From JANOBD01 sp031411495 (GTDB taxonomy: Bacteria; Planctomycetota; Phycisphaerae; Tepidisphaerales; Tepidisphaeraceae): DNA of 64,000 nucleotides. The stretch is taken from contig JANOBD010000022.1 of NCBI GenBank assembly GCA_031411495.1, forward strand, positions 111,209 to 175,208. Direction: 5' to 3'. The notes under the pieces were generated by a model. That model did no database searches, was not told the DNA's origin, and saw only the letters and a list, made by a program, of their open reading frames with translations. This document shows positions 1-8,499 of the stretch, piece by piece. The position numbers and the translations under genes are program-made. How positions within the stretch are numbered: the first letter of the stretch is position 1; each line of letters begins with the position of its first letter.

Positions 1-1
1 G

Positions 2-3000
2 CTCTGTCTCGATCACGACGCGCTGGTCGCGGAGCTTGCCGCGATGGGCAGACGCGAGACGAGTCGGGACCAGACCCCGGCACTCGACAATCCGACGCTC
101 GGCCGCGGCCGCGGTGGGGGCGACGGATCGGGACAGGCGGACATCGTCTGGATTAATCGCGGAAACGCCAACGACCGCTTCGATGCCGTCTTCGGCGTGG
201 GCGCCGGTAAAGCCCGCTCTATCATCGACCAAGTGATTCTCGACTTTGAAAAGGTCATCACGGACTTCAATCGAATCTCGCCGGGGAGCAACAACACGCT
301 CAACCTCACCATCAGCATGGGCGTGACCAATGGCCTGGGCGGGTTGGCGAACTTCATCACCTACGACGGCGAAGGAAAGCCGACGGCCGGTCGCATGACG
401 CTTCAAGCCGGCAACAATGGCGCGGGCAGCGGCTACTTTCTCGATCCGACGCCCGCCGAGCACAGCGAGTTTCGCGGCAACATCACCAGCGCGTTCGCGC
501 TCGATGCCGCCTCGCCAAGTCCTGCCTTCGGCCTCTACGACTTCTACTCCCTCGCGGCGCTCGAGGCGACGCATCTCATGGGCATCGCCAACGACGCGCC
601 GGCGCGCCTGCAAACTAGTGGCTACCTCATTCCCCCGAGCGGCACCGGCATCACCGACAACGCGGAAGGCAACGGCGTCGGGGAGTATTTCGTGTTCAGC
701 GGTCCCAACATCACCCACCTGATGACCAGCTACGACTCCGGCGGCAGCGACACCGGCGCGGCCCTCCACGGCGCCGGACCCGATGGACCGGTCAACTACG
801 CCGGCAATACCTTCTACGGCGCCGAAGACATCATGAACGCAAGTTACGAATCGGGCCGACGATATCTGATCGGCGACGCGCCGGCGCTCATCATTCAGGA
901 CGCGATGGGCTACACCGTCAACACGCCCTCAAGCCTTCACCTCGCCAACGCGTACATCAACCTGGATACGACCACGAAGGAATTGCTCGTCCGCGGACCC
1001 GACGGCACAAGCGACGACGTGATCGGCATCACCTACGACGCGAACGCTTCGACGATCACCGTGATCGTGGATCCGACGGTCGATACACCCGGCACCGGCG
1101 CGCTTCCAGGTGCTGGCAACCTACCCGCGTACACGGCCGTCTTCTCCACCGCACAGATCAGCTCCGTCGTCATCAACGGCAACGGAGGGAACGACCAGAT
1201 CACGATCTTCAGCATCGACAACGGCACGCCGATCGTCATCGACGCCGGCAGCGGCAACGACACGATCTCGCTCGGCTCCGGCGAACTCGAAGAGAACCTT
1301 CCCGGGACCGTGAACATCTCGGGCAGCGCCGGCGCCGACCGGCTGGAACTACTCGACAATCTGAACGGTTCGAGCGACGAATACACGCTGACCGCAACGA
1401 CATTCGACAAAGACGGTATCGGCCTGATCTCCTGGAATGGCGTCGACGACATCGCGATCGATGCCAGCGGCACCGGCAACTCGACGTTTCATCTCATTGA
1501 GGTCGCGGTCCCGACGCTACTGCTCACCGGCAGCGGCGATTCAATCGTCAACGTCGCGAGCGGAAACCTGGTCGCCCAGATCGCCGCCGACTTGAGCCTG
1601 ATCGATCTCGGCGGGGTCGATACGCTGGTTCTCAACGACTCGACCGACCTGGGCGACGACGGCTACACCGTCAACGGAGGAATCGTCAGCAAAACCACCG
1701 GCTGGCAGCGCGTGTTGCACAACGGCGTCGATGCGCTGCGGCTCGACGCAAACCTCGGGAACAACCTCATCACCGTCACCAATTCCGACGAGGGAGTGAT
1801 CACCATCAACGGCGGAAACGGCAACGACACGGTCGTCGTTGGCGGCGGCGACCTCGATGCGCAGGTGGGGCAGCCTTCCGTCATCGGCGGCGGTGGAATC
1901 GACGTCGTGAGGTTTGATGACACCGCAGATCAAGTTGACAACGATGTTTACTACTTCACGTCGCCCGGCGTGTTTTCCAAGAGCAGTTCGAGCCCATACT
2001 ACTACTCTCCCGCCGACACCGAGCGCGTCGAACTGCTCGCCAACGCGGGCAGCAACATCATTCACATCGACGCGATGCCGAACGGAGTCACCCTCGTCGT
2101 CAACGCCGGCGAAGGAAATGACAACATCGAAGTGGGAACCATCAACGGCATGGTCGACGGCGTGCTTGGGAACGTGTCGCTCGCCGGCGGCAGCGGACAG
2201 GACGCCTTTACCATCTTCAATGGCTTGCGCAATTCGCAACTGTTGACCCATTACGCCGTCCGCTTCGACCGCGTGGATGTCAGTACCGCCGGCACACTCT
2301 TTTACGCCGACATCGACGACCTCCTGATCTACGACAGCGCAGGCGACAGCACCGCGACGGTTCATTCGCTTCCTGTCGGAGTGAATGTGACGCTCGCCGC
2401 CGGCGCGGGCGCGGATACCTACACGCTTGGCGATCCGACCACCGGCCTCTCCGGTTTCGCCGACGCGGGGAACATCCTTTTCCTTCTCGCCGGCAGCTCC
2501 TCGAACGAAGGAGACCACTTCATCGTTAACGACGCGCCGGGACTCGCCAGCGACGCGTACGACATCGACTTTGACGGAAACTTCGTCACGCTCGAACGGT
2601 TAGCGCTTCCGCACGTTAAAGCGCTCTCGTTCCTGACAACGCTAAACGCGAGCGGCGGGGCCAACACGTTGCGCGTCAAGGCGTCCCAGTATCCGATGAT
2701 CGTCAACGGAAACGGTGGAAACGACACCTTCGTGCTCGGCAAGAACTCTACGCTCGGGCAGTTGTCGAACTACGTCACGCTCAACGGCGGCAGCGGGACC
2801 GACTCGCTCACCGTCGATAACGCTGCCGGCCCCGACGCCAGGAGCTTTGTCATCGACGCGGCGTTCTTCGGCTACAACGGGCTTCCCGATCTATTTGGCT
2901 ATGGCACGATGGAGCTTCTCCAGTTTTATGGCGGAAACATCGCAAACGTGACCGACACCTTCACCGTCTTGGGTACCTCCACGACAACCATCATTGATGG

Positions 3001-3757
3001 CGGCAACAGCGCGGACATTTACTACGTCCGCGGAACGAGCAGCGGCAATCCCGTGCAACTTCGCATCAGCACGGACGACGAGATCGAAATCTCTTCCCAG
3101 CCCGGCGCAAACTCGCAGGCCGTGTTGTTGAACTCGGCATCTCTGGCCAGGCTTTATGTGTTCGCCGGCGGAAAGTGCATTTTGCCCGTGACGACATTCG
3201 GAGATCAATTCATCAGGACCGGCTCGTTCTATCTCGACGCCGCCTCCGGCGCAGCGCTCGACCTGGGGAACAACCTGCTGGCGGTCGACTACACGGCCGG
3301 CGACCCATCACCTCTGGGCGAACTCACCGGTCAGATCATCGCGGCGCGGAACAACGGCGCGTGGACGGGCGCGCGCGGAATCGGCAGCGCGCTCCTGTCG
3401 GCGTCGTCGATGTACACACTGGGCATTGCCGAAGCGAGTGCCGCTCTCGGTACCGCCGGCGGAACCCTCGGGGGCGCGATCGTCGACGGCACTTGCGTCC
3501 TGCTCCGCTACACACGTTTGGGCGATACCAATCTCGACCGCCAAGTAAGCTTCAGCGATCTGCTCACCTTGGCACAGAACTACGCCAATCCGTCGCAAAG
3601 ATATTATCAGCACGGCGATTTCAACTTCGACGGGCTCGTGAACTTCAACGACCTTCTCGTTCTCGCCCAGAACTACGGCGCGGCGTTTCTAAGCGGCCCC
3701 GATGTCGCCGGCGGACGCGCGACGCGAAAAAAGGGAAGCAAATTTTCGCTCGAATAG
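2..3757 (+). CDS. Secreted pseudo-metalloprotease with Ca-binding repeats and C-terminal dockerin-like pair (5' partial)
   Basis: The reading frame is open to the left window edge, so the true N-terminus and any signal peptide are missing; the first ATG inside is at 44 and residues are numbered from it. The N-terminal ~290 residues resemble the planctomycete secreted zinc-metalloprotease family that ends in an LIIQDAMGY-type strand. The expected HExxH helix reads LEATH (residues 173-177, bases 560-574), so the first zinc histidine is leucine and activity is doubtful. Residues ~300-1130 are repeats with GNGGNDQ and GSGNDTIS turns, suggesting a Ca-binding beta structure. Residues 1159-1213 hold two EF-hand-like dockerin repeats (GDTNLDRQVSFSDLL and GDFNFDGLVNFNDLL), each ending in AQNY. 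Probably exported and surface attached; partner unknown. Ends with a basic KKGSK tail and no PEP-CTERM motif. Confidence 0.88.
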   Translation, partial: LCLDHDALVAELAAMGRRETSRDQTPALDNPTLGRGRGGGDGSGQADIVWINRGNANDRFDAVFGVGAGKARSIIDQVILDFEKVITDFNRISPGSNNTLNLTISMGVTNGLGGLANFITYDGEGKPTAGRMTLQAGNNGAGSGYFLDPTPAEHSEFRGNITSAFALDAASPSPAFGLYDFYSLAALEATHLMGIANDAPARLQTSGYLIPPSGTGITDNAEGNGVGEYFVFSGPNITHLMTSYDSGGSDTGAALHGAGPDGPVNYAGNTFYGAEDIMNASYESGRRYLIGDAPALIIQDAMGYTVNTPSSLHLANAYINLDTTTKELLVRGPDGTSDDVIGITYDANASTITVIVDPTVDTPGTGALPGAGNLPAYTAVFSTAQISSVVINGNGGNDQITIFSIDNGTPIVIDAGSGNDTISLGSGELEENLPGTVNISGSAGADRLELLDNLNGSSDEYTLTATTFDKDGIGLISWNGVDDIAIDASGTGNSTFHLIEVAVPTLLLTGSGDSIVNVASGNLVAQIAADLSLIDLGGVDTLVLNDSTDLGDDGYTVNGGIVSKTTGWQRVLHNGVDALRLDANLGNNLITVTNSDEGVITINGGNGNDTVVVGGGDLDAQVGQPSVIGGGGIDVVRFDDTADQVDNDVYYFTSPGVFSKSSSSPYYYSPADTERVELLANAGSNIIHIDAMPNGVTLVVNAGEGNDNIEVGTINGMVDGVLGNVSLAGGSGQDAFTIFNGLRNSQLLTHYAVRFDRVDVSTAGTLFYADIDDLLIYDSAGDSTATVHSLPVGVNVTLAAGAGADTYTLGDPTTGLSGFADAGNILFLLAGSSSNEGDHFIVNDAPGLASDAYDIDFDGNFVTLERLALPHVKALSFLTTLNASGGANTLRVKASQYPMIVNGNGGNDTFVLGKNSTLGQLSNYVTLNGGSGTDSLTVDNAAGPDARSFVIDAAFFGYNGLPDLFGYGTMELLQFYGGNIANVTDTFTVLGTSTTTIIDGGNSADIYYVRGTSSGNPVQLRISTDDEIEISSQPGANSQAVLLNSASLARLYVFAGGKCILPVTTFGDQFIRTGSFYLDAASGAALDLGNNLLAVDYTAGDPSPLGELTGQIIAARNNGAWTGARGIGSALLSASSMYTLGIAEASAALGTAGGTLGGAIVDGTCVLLRYTRLGDTNLDRQVSFSDLLTLAQNYANPSQRYYQHGDFNFDGLVNFNDLLVLAQNYGAAFLSGPDVAGGRATRKKGSKFSLE

Positions 3758-3870
3758 AGAGCGATGTACGGAACGCGACGTGAAAACGGAACTTGCTGCT
3801 GAGCGGGCATGTCGGGATCGCCACGCGCCCGCTTGCATCCCCCTCCGAATCGCCCGATCATCGCCCGCCT

Positions 3871-4695
3871 ATGAGCAGCGCCGTCCTCCTGCAGCATGAC
3901 GATCTCTATCCCGCCGGGCGGATCGTCTCGATCTTTCGCGACTTCGGCATCCCGTGCGACCTCCGCAAGCTTCACCACGGAGATCCGCTGCCGAGCGATT
4001 TAGATGAAGTCCGAATGCTCGTGTTGCTGGGCGGGTCGATGCGCACCGGCGATGTCGAGCCGCGAAAGTACCCGTTCATCGACGCCGAGATCGCCGCCGC
4101 GAAACAGTTCATCGAGCAGGACCGGCCGATCCTGGGAATGGGTTTCGGGGCCGAGCTGTTGACGATCGCCGGCGGCGGAAAAGTGATGGAGAACCGTAAG
4201 CAGCCGCCCCCGGGCCCGCCGCCCGCGCCCGGCACCCCGCCGCCACCGCCGGGAGACCCGCTGCCCGAGTACGGCTGGGTGGGGATCACCTTCCCGTTCC
4301 CCGGCGGCACTGAGCCGGTGATGTTCGGCATGGTCGACAACGCGCCGTTCTTCACCTGGCACGTCGACACGTTCAACCCGCCATCACTCCCGCCGCCTCC
4401 CAATCCCCCGCCGCCGCCCGCGCGTCCGCCGACGGGCAACGTCGTCATGGCCGGCACGCGCGCGTGCCGCAACCAGGCGTACAAGTTCAAGAACCGCATT
4501 TTCGGCTTCCAGTTCCACTTCGAACTCGACCAGCCGGATATCGAGAAGATCATCGACGTGCGGTCAAAGGAAGCGAACCTCGCAGCAGATGTCATCGCGA
4601 CGATGAAGTCCGACACGAAGAAACTGTTCCCGCGCTACGAGCGACTGAGCACGAAGCTGATCACCAATCTGGTGCAGTTTTTGAAGGCGTATTGA
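3871..4695 (+). CDS. Class I glutamine amidotransferase-like protein, catalytic Cys missing, proline-rich loops
   Basis: A 274-residue protein with the class I glutamine amidotransferase fold: LVLLGGSM early, a nucleophile-elbow region and a GFQFHFE segment holding the usual His (216) and Glu (218). In place of the family LGxCxGxQ motif it has L88-G-M-G91-F-G-A-E95, so the nucleophile Cys is Gly and the following Gln is Glu; glutamine hydrolysis is therefore unlikely. Two proline-rich stretches (about residues 111-135 and 170-190) interrupt the fold. The ATG at 3871 was chosen because homology begins there; an in-frame TTG at 3793 would add 26 residues that look like non-coding DNA. It lies 16 bases upstream of a ThiS-like gene on the same strand and may be cotranscribed. 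Substrate unknown. Confidence 0.85.
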   Translation: MSSAVLLQHDDLYPAGRIVSIFRDFGIPCDLRKLHHGDPLPSDLDEVRMLVLLGGSMRTGDVEPRKYPFIDAEIAAAKQFIEQDRPILGMGFGAELLTIAGGGKVMENRKQPPPGPPPAPGTPPPPPGDPLPEYGWVGITFPFPGGTEPVMFGMVDNAPFFTWHVDTFNPPSLPPPPNPPPPPARPPTGNVVMAGTRACRNQAYKFKNRIFGFQFHFELDQPDIEKIIDVRSKEANLAADVIATMKSDTKKLFPRYERLSTKLITNLVQFLKAY

Positions 4696-4711
4696 GCGTC
4701 AGGGCGAATCG

Positions 4712-4909
4712 ATGACCGTGCAGATCAACGGAAAGCCCGTGCAACTCGCCGAGGGATCGACGCTCGCGTCCGTCCTCGCAGAGCGGAAGTTGACGCCGGA
4801 AAAGGTGGCGATCGAACTCAATCGCCGGCTCGTGCGCGCCGAGAAATACGAGACGCCGCTGAAGGATGGGGATGAGATCGAGATCGTGACGTTTGTGGGT
4901 GGCGGGTGA
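4712..4909 (+). CDS. thiS: ThiS-like sulfur carrier protein
   Basis: A 65-residue ubiquitin-fold protein starting MTVQINGKPVQL and ending in VTFVGGG. The diglycine terminus is what ThiF/MoeB-type enzymes adenylate and convert to thiocarboxylate in thiamine thiazole synthesis. The length and the segments GSTLASVL, VAIELNRRLV and DGDEIEIV are typical of ThiS. It starts 16 bases after the amidotransferase-like gene. No thiG, thiF, thiO or thiE lies next to it in this window, so the thiamine role rests on family resemblance alone; another small sulfur carrier role is possible. Confidence 0.88.
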   Translation: MTVQINGKPVQLAEGSTLASVLAERKLTPEKVAIELNRRLVRAEKYETPLKDGDEIEIVTFVGGG

Positions 4910-4933
4910 AAAGTGACCTTCATCGGGAACGCA

Positions 4934-5034
4934 AGACACACATCGTGTCTTACACGCGTCGCAAGCGACGCTTACACGCGTCGCAAGCGACGCGGCTAAA
5001 GGCGACGTCTATTTAGCCGGTCCGCTTGCGGACC
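4934..5034. repeat. Cluster of short palindromes and a tandem 21-base repeat
   Basis: The gap between thiS and the DUF502 gene holds: AGACAC/GTGTCT (4934-4950); a 21-base direct repeat at 4950-4970 and 4972-4992, each containing the palindrome CGTCGCAAGCGACG; CGGCTAAA (4993-5000) pairing with TTTAGCCG (5012-5019); and the palindrome GGTCCGCTTGCGGACC (5019-5034). The genes on either side converge here, so the hairpins could end transcription from both. The arrangement also looks like a REP-type repeat cluster. No T-run of intrinsic-terminator type is seen. Confidence 0.8.
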
Positions 5035-5080
5035 GTTCGACGCGCGCAATAGTCAATGCACCACGCAAATAACCCGATCG

Positions 5081-5797
5081 TCACGTCGCATTTCCGTCGC
5101 TCGTTACAAGCGCTTTCACCGGTCGCTCCGCGCTCTTGTCGAAGTTGATCACCTCGGGCCCGACCGCGCCGCCGCTCACGATGAAACGCATCGCTTCATC
5201 GACGGTCCAGCTGGTGTTGATGATGTCTTCGACGGGAACGAGCTCGAGATAGCCGCTGGTGGGATTCGGCGCCGTCGGCACGTACACCGCCGCAAGTTCG
5301 CGGCCGCTGTCGGCGTCTTTGAAGGTCCGCATCACCAGGCCGACCGTCTTCATCCGGTCGGTTGGGAAGTTGATGAGCACGACGCGCTCCACGCCGTCGG
5401 GCTTGGTCTGAAACGTCGAGAGCAACTGCTTCATCATTCCGTAAATGCTCTTGGCCAGCGGGATGCGGTTCACCAGGTTGTCGAACGCCGCCAGGAACCG
5501 CTTGCCGAGCACTTTGTTCGTTCCCCAGCCCAGCAGATAGATCAGCACGACGACGAGCACGAACGAGACGATGTCTTTGAACACTTCGAGCGCCCGCTGG
5601 ATACGCTCAGTCTTTCCCGGCGCGAGCGACATCGAACGGATCAGCGAATCGACCAGCGGCTGGCCGAGCGCGCTCAGCAGGCTGAACAGGTAGTTCAGCA
5701 GCCAGATCGTCACGACGACCGGCAACAACACGAACAGCCCGGCGAGAAAGTTCCGGCGGAAGTCGGCGCCGAAAGAACGATGATGTGCGTCCGACAT
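5081..5797 (-). CDS. DUF502 family membrane protein
   Basis: A 238-residue protein from the ATG at 5797 (MSDAHHRSFGADF). It has a transmembrane helix near residues 18-40 (NFLAGLFVLLPVVVTIW), a second near 75-98 (IVSFVLVVVLIYLLGW), then a conserved soluble region with IPLAKSIYGMMKQL and VYVPTAPNPTSGYL, all typical of DUF502. The molecular function of the family is not established. An ATG 13 codons upstream (5836) is possible but would run into the 5' region of the divergent kinase-like gene, so the shorter form is preferred. Ends close to the palindrome cluster it shares with the convergent thiS. Confidence 0.9.
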   Translation of the reverse strand: MSDAHHRSFGADFRRNFLAGLFVLLPVVVTIWLLNYLFSLLSALGQPLVDSLIRSMSLAPGKTERIQRALEVFKDIVSFVLVVVLIYLLGWGTNKVLGKRFLAAFDNLVNRIPLAKSIYGMMKQLLSTFQTKPDGVERVVLINFPTDRMKTVGLVMRTFKDADSGRELAAVYVPTAPNPTSGYLELVPVEDIINTSWTVDEAMRFIVSGGAVGPEVINFDKSAERPVKALVTSDGNAT

Positions 5798-5865
5798 ATC
5801 ACCGCGCAAAATACTCGATCCACCGGCAAAAGACACATTCGCTCGTGCGCGATACGCTCACCCGC

Positions 5866-6402
5866 ATGAGAATTGCCGCGCGGCGCATCCTGGTGATCGG
5901 CACATCGTGCGCCGGAAAGACCACGTTCGCGGCGGCGCTCGCGCGTCGTTTGAACCTTCCGCATGTCGAGCTCGATGCATTGCACTGGGGACCGAACTGG
6001 ACGCCGCGCGACGACTTCGTTCCTCAAGTCCAGCGCGCTGCCGCGACCGACGCGTGGGTGATGGACGGCAACTACAAAGCCGTGCGGCACCTGACGTGGA
6101 GCCGCGCCGAATTGATCGTCTGGCTCGACTACGAAATGGGCGTTGTCGTCGGGCGCGCGCTGCGCCGAACGATCCGCCGCGCCTGGACGCAGGAGATGCT
6201 CTGGTCGACCAACCGCGAATCGTGGCGGCTCTCGTTCCTTAGTCGGGAGTCGATCCTGGTCTGGGTGCTGAGCACCTGGCGGAAGCGCCGACTCGGGTAT
6301 CGGAAGGCGTTTTCCAAGGGCGGCGAGTTCTCGGAGAAGCCGCTGATCCGGCTCGGCGATCCGGCCGCGACGGACGCGCTGCTCGACGGTCTGACCGCGT
6401 AG
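5866..6402 (+). CDS. P-loop NTPase, adenylate kinase/topology-modulation-like
   Basis: A 178-residue protein with an N-terminal Walker A motif GTSCAGKTT (residues 12-20), followed by LNLPHVELDALHW and DAWVMDGNYK. This arrangement is seen in small nucleotide-kinase-like proteins often annotated as FlaR or DNA topology modulation protein. The C-terminal part is rich in Arg and Trp (RESWRLSFLSRESILVW). The ATG at 5866 directly precedes the P-loop strand and is preferred over an upstream ATG at 5785, which lies in the divergent DUF502 gene. Substrate unknown; it probably phosphorylates a small molecule or nucleotide. Transcribed divergently from the DUF502 gene. Confidence 0.85.
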   Translation: MRIAARRILVIGTSCAGKTTFAAALARRLNLPHVELDALHWGPNWTPRDDFVPQVQRAAATDAWVMDGNYKAVRHLTWSRAELIVWLDYEMGVVVGRALRRTIRRAWTQEMLWSTNRESWRLSFLSRESILVWVLSTWRKRRLGYRKAFSKGGEFSEKPLIRLGDPAATDALLDGLTA

Positions 6403-6521
6403 TCGGCGAATCCCGGTTCGGCGCAGGCGCAGCAGGCGACGCGAAATCGACTCACGCCCCATCCACATCGTAAACGTCGACGCCGCGGCCGCTTATCGAC
6501 GCGCAGCAGAAGCATTTTTCT

Positions 6522-6551
6522 TTGACTTTACCCTAACAAAAACCTTACAAA
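6522..6551 (+). promoter_or_regulatory. Probable sigma-70-type promoter of the terminase cassette
   Basis: An AT-rich island (about 6510-6580) in otherwise G+C-rich DNA holds TTGACT (6522-6527) and TACAAA (6546-6551), 18 bases apart. These match four or more of six positions of the -35 and -10 consensus. A strong GGGAGG ribosome binding site (6583-6588) precedes the ATG at 6594. No mapping data; inferred from sequence only. Confidence 0.45.
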
Positions 6552-6593
6552 CATCTGCTGTTTTGTGTTCATAAAACATTACGGGAGGTCCAC

Positions 6594-7097
6594 ATGCGTT
6601 CCCTGCCGAACGTCCAGTTGATCAAGCGGCACACCTCGCCCGCCACGCTTCGGCGCGAACGGGCCCGCGCCTCCGTGCGCCGGATGCTCAGCCACATGCC
6701 GCACACGCAGCGCCGGCTCGTGGAGATGGTGATCCTTAACCGCGCCAGCCATCGCACCGCCGCGGCGGAGCTGCGGCTCTCGCCGGGCGCGGTGACCCGC
6801 CGGGTGGCGCGGCTGCGCGACCGGCTGGCGTGCCCGATCCGCCGCGCGCTCGCCGTCCATCTCGATACCCTCCCCGAGCCGACGCGCGGCCTGGCAATCG
6901 ATCACTTCTTCGGCGGCGTGACCCGCAGATCGCTCTGCCGACTCCGCGACCTCAGCGATCGCGAGGTGTCGTCCCAGCTCGACTACGTCCGCGGCTGGCT
7001 GCGCGCGCTCAATCGGCGCGAGCTGGCGAAGCGCCGGGCGAGCCAAGAGCGTCTCGCCGCTGGTGAAGCCGCATCTGAACCGATCGACCCTGCGTGA
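6594..7097 (+). CDS. Two-part HTH protein, sigma-region-4-like, first gene of the terminase cassette
   Basis: A 167-residue, very Arg-rich protein. Residues ~40-85 (RLVEMVILNRASHRTAAAEL then LSPGAVTRRVARLRDRL) read like the helix-turn-helix of sigma region 4, without an obvious region 2. A second possible HTH (GVTRRSLCRLRDLSDREVSS) follows near residues 105-130. It starts after GGGAGG at good spacing and an AT-rich promoter. It is the first of a run of genes that includes terminase-like proteins, so it may regulate the cassette or bind DNA during packaging; this is inferred from position only. Confidence 0.8.
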   Translation: MRSLPNVQLIKRHTSPATLRRERARASVRRMLSHMPHTQRRLVEMVILNRASHRTAAAELRLSPGAVTRRVARLRDRLACPIRRALAVHLDTLPEPTRGLAIDHFFGGVTRRSLCRLRDLSDREVSSQLDYVRGWLRALNRRELAKRRASQERLAAGEAASEPIDPA

Positions 7098-7140
7098 AGT
7101 CTTTCTGAGCCCGACTACCCCACCCGATCCCGGAGACGCC

Positions 7141-7809
7141 ATGCGAACCCGAACCATCCATTTCGCGCACGAGCCGCGTTTGCCGTTGCCGACCTCACCG
7201 CGCGGCCACGCGGCGGCGATGCACTTCGCGCTGCGCTTCGACGAGTCGCCACTGCGAAGCCGCCGCGCCATCGCGCCGCCGCTGCCGGGCGAGATCCTGT
7301 TCCTGTCCGGCGCGAGCGGCTCGGGAAAGTCCTCGCTGCTGCGGCTGATCGTCCGCCGGGCCCGGCGAAACTCCCGTGTCGTCAACCTGCGCACACTTCG
7401 GCTCGCCGATGCGCCCGTCGTCGATCTGTTCGAAGGCCCGCTCGAGCACGCCTACCGGCGCCTGTCGCGCGTCGGCCTCGCGGAAGTCTGGACATGGCTG
7501 CGCAGGCCTTGCGAGTTGTCGGAAGGACAGCGGTGGCGGCTGCGGCTCGCGCTCGCACTGGACGCTGCTGAAAAATCGAGCCGGCCGACGCTCCTGGTGT
7601 GCGACGAGTTCGCGGCGGTTCTCGATCGGGTCACGGCGAAGATCGTCGCGGCGTCGGTCCGCCGCGCCGTCGATTCTCTCGCGGGCCACCTCGCCGCGGT
7701 GCTCGCGACCAGCCACGACGACTTGGATCACGCGCTCGATCCTGACGCGCACATCGACTGCGACTTCGGGCGTCACGAATTGACGATGCGATCCCGGGGG
7801 AAGCAGTGA
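7141..7809 (+). CDS. ABC-type ATPase of the ABC-ATPase/acetyltransferase family
   Basis: A 222-residue soluble ABC ATPase: Walker A GASGSGKS (57-64), signature LSEGQ (126-130), Walker B LLVCDE (151-156), D-loop AVLDR and switch His in ATSHDD (His192). No transmembrane segment and no permease neighbour, so it is not a normal transporter component. The VCDEFAAVLDRVTAK stretch resembles the family in which this ATPase is fused to a C-terminal acetyltransferase (COG2401, recalled, not searched). The GNAT half is encoded separately at 8500-9024. The ATG at 7141 follows GGAG; an in-frame ATG at 7063 overlaps the HTH gene and is less likely. Role unknown; probably DNA-related given the terminase neighbours. 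Confidence 0.88.
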   Translation: MRTRTIHFAHEPRLPLPTSPRGHAAAMHFALRFDESPLRSRRAIAPPLPGEILFLSGASGSGKSSLLRLIVRRARRNSRVVNLRTLRLADAPVVDLFEGPLEHAYRRLSRVGLAEVWTWLRRPCELSEGQRWRLRLALALDAAEKSSRPTLLVCDEFAAVLDRVTAKIVAASVRRAVDSLAGHLAAVLATSHDDLDHALDPDAHIDCDFGRHELTMRSRGKQ

Positions 7810-7889
7810 GCACCACTCAAACGACATCGTTCGAAGATTTCAGAGCGCGCCGGCACGCATTTCAAAAGCAAGCCAATGCACGTTCAAGT

Positions 7890-8426
7890 CTAGAAGAACA
7901 GCGACCTGAGAATCAGCACCAATGCCAGCACGCCAAAGATGATCGCCAACACCTTCACCGACTTCTTGTCGTGTTCCTTGTGCTTGGTGAGTTTCACCTT
8001 GCCGACCTTGAGCCTGTCGTTTTCCAGGTGATGCGCGTGGCAGCGGCGGCAGATCAGCGTGCCGCGGTATTCGAGGAACGCACCGGGCTTGAGCTTGCGC
8101 TCACACTCCGGGCACTTGATCAGGTCTTTCTCGCGCTCGTCCTGTTCGGCGAAGTCTTCGTCGCTGCACTTCTTGCAGACGTAGCCCAGTTCATCCTTCA
8201 GGCGCGAGCGGCCGGTGAGGTCTTTGCCGCAGAACCGGCAGACCTTGGCGGGGGCACCCGCTTGATTGGGGAGCATGTCCTGTGGGTCGGGCTCATCCAT
8301 CACCGGGCGCGGACGCCTGGGCGCGGGCGTGAAGCAGCTGCACGGCTTGCTGCCCGGCGGGCCGTTCTCGCCGATGTGTCCGCCGCAGTCGGGGCAGGTC
8401 AGTTGATCAAACAGTTTTCCGCTCAC
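7890..8426 (-). CDS. Zinc-ribbon protein with C-terminal membrane anchor
   Basis: A 178-residue protein with several CxxC pairs: CPDC (11-14), CRFC and CKKC in the middle, then CPEC and CRRC, forming at least two treble-clef or zinc-ribbon-like units. The last 25 residues (VKVLAIIFGVLALVLILRSLFF) form one transmembrane helix, giving a tail-anchored protein with cytoplasmic zinc domains. It lies on the opposite strand between the ABC ATPase and GNAT genes and so splits the cassette. Similar zinc-ribbon/tail-anchor proteins are common in planctomycetes, so it may be a host gene inserted into, or flanked by, cassette parts. Function unknown. Confidence 0.85.
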   Translation of the reverse strand: MSGKLFDQLTCPDCGGHIGENGPPGSKPCSCFTPAPRRPRPVMDEPDPQDMLPNQAGAPAKVCRFCGKDLTGRSRLKDELGYVCKKCSDEDFAEQDEREKDLIKCPECERKLKPGAFLEYRGTLICRRCHAHHLENDRLKVGKVKLTKHKEHDKKSVKVLAIIFGVLALVLILRSLFF

Positions 8427-8499
8427 AGCACCCCGATTCTAGGCATCTCGTCGGCGGTTTCGAGCGAGCCGATCAGACCGACGCCAGAAAGTTTTGATC

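Noticed and set aside
7452..7816. Short minus-strand frames in the ABC ATPase gene
   Set aside because: The plus-strand ATPase has all ABC motifs; the others are shadows.
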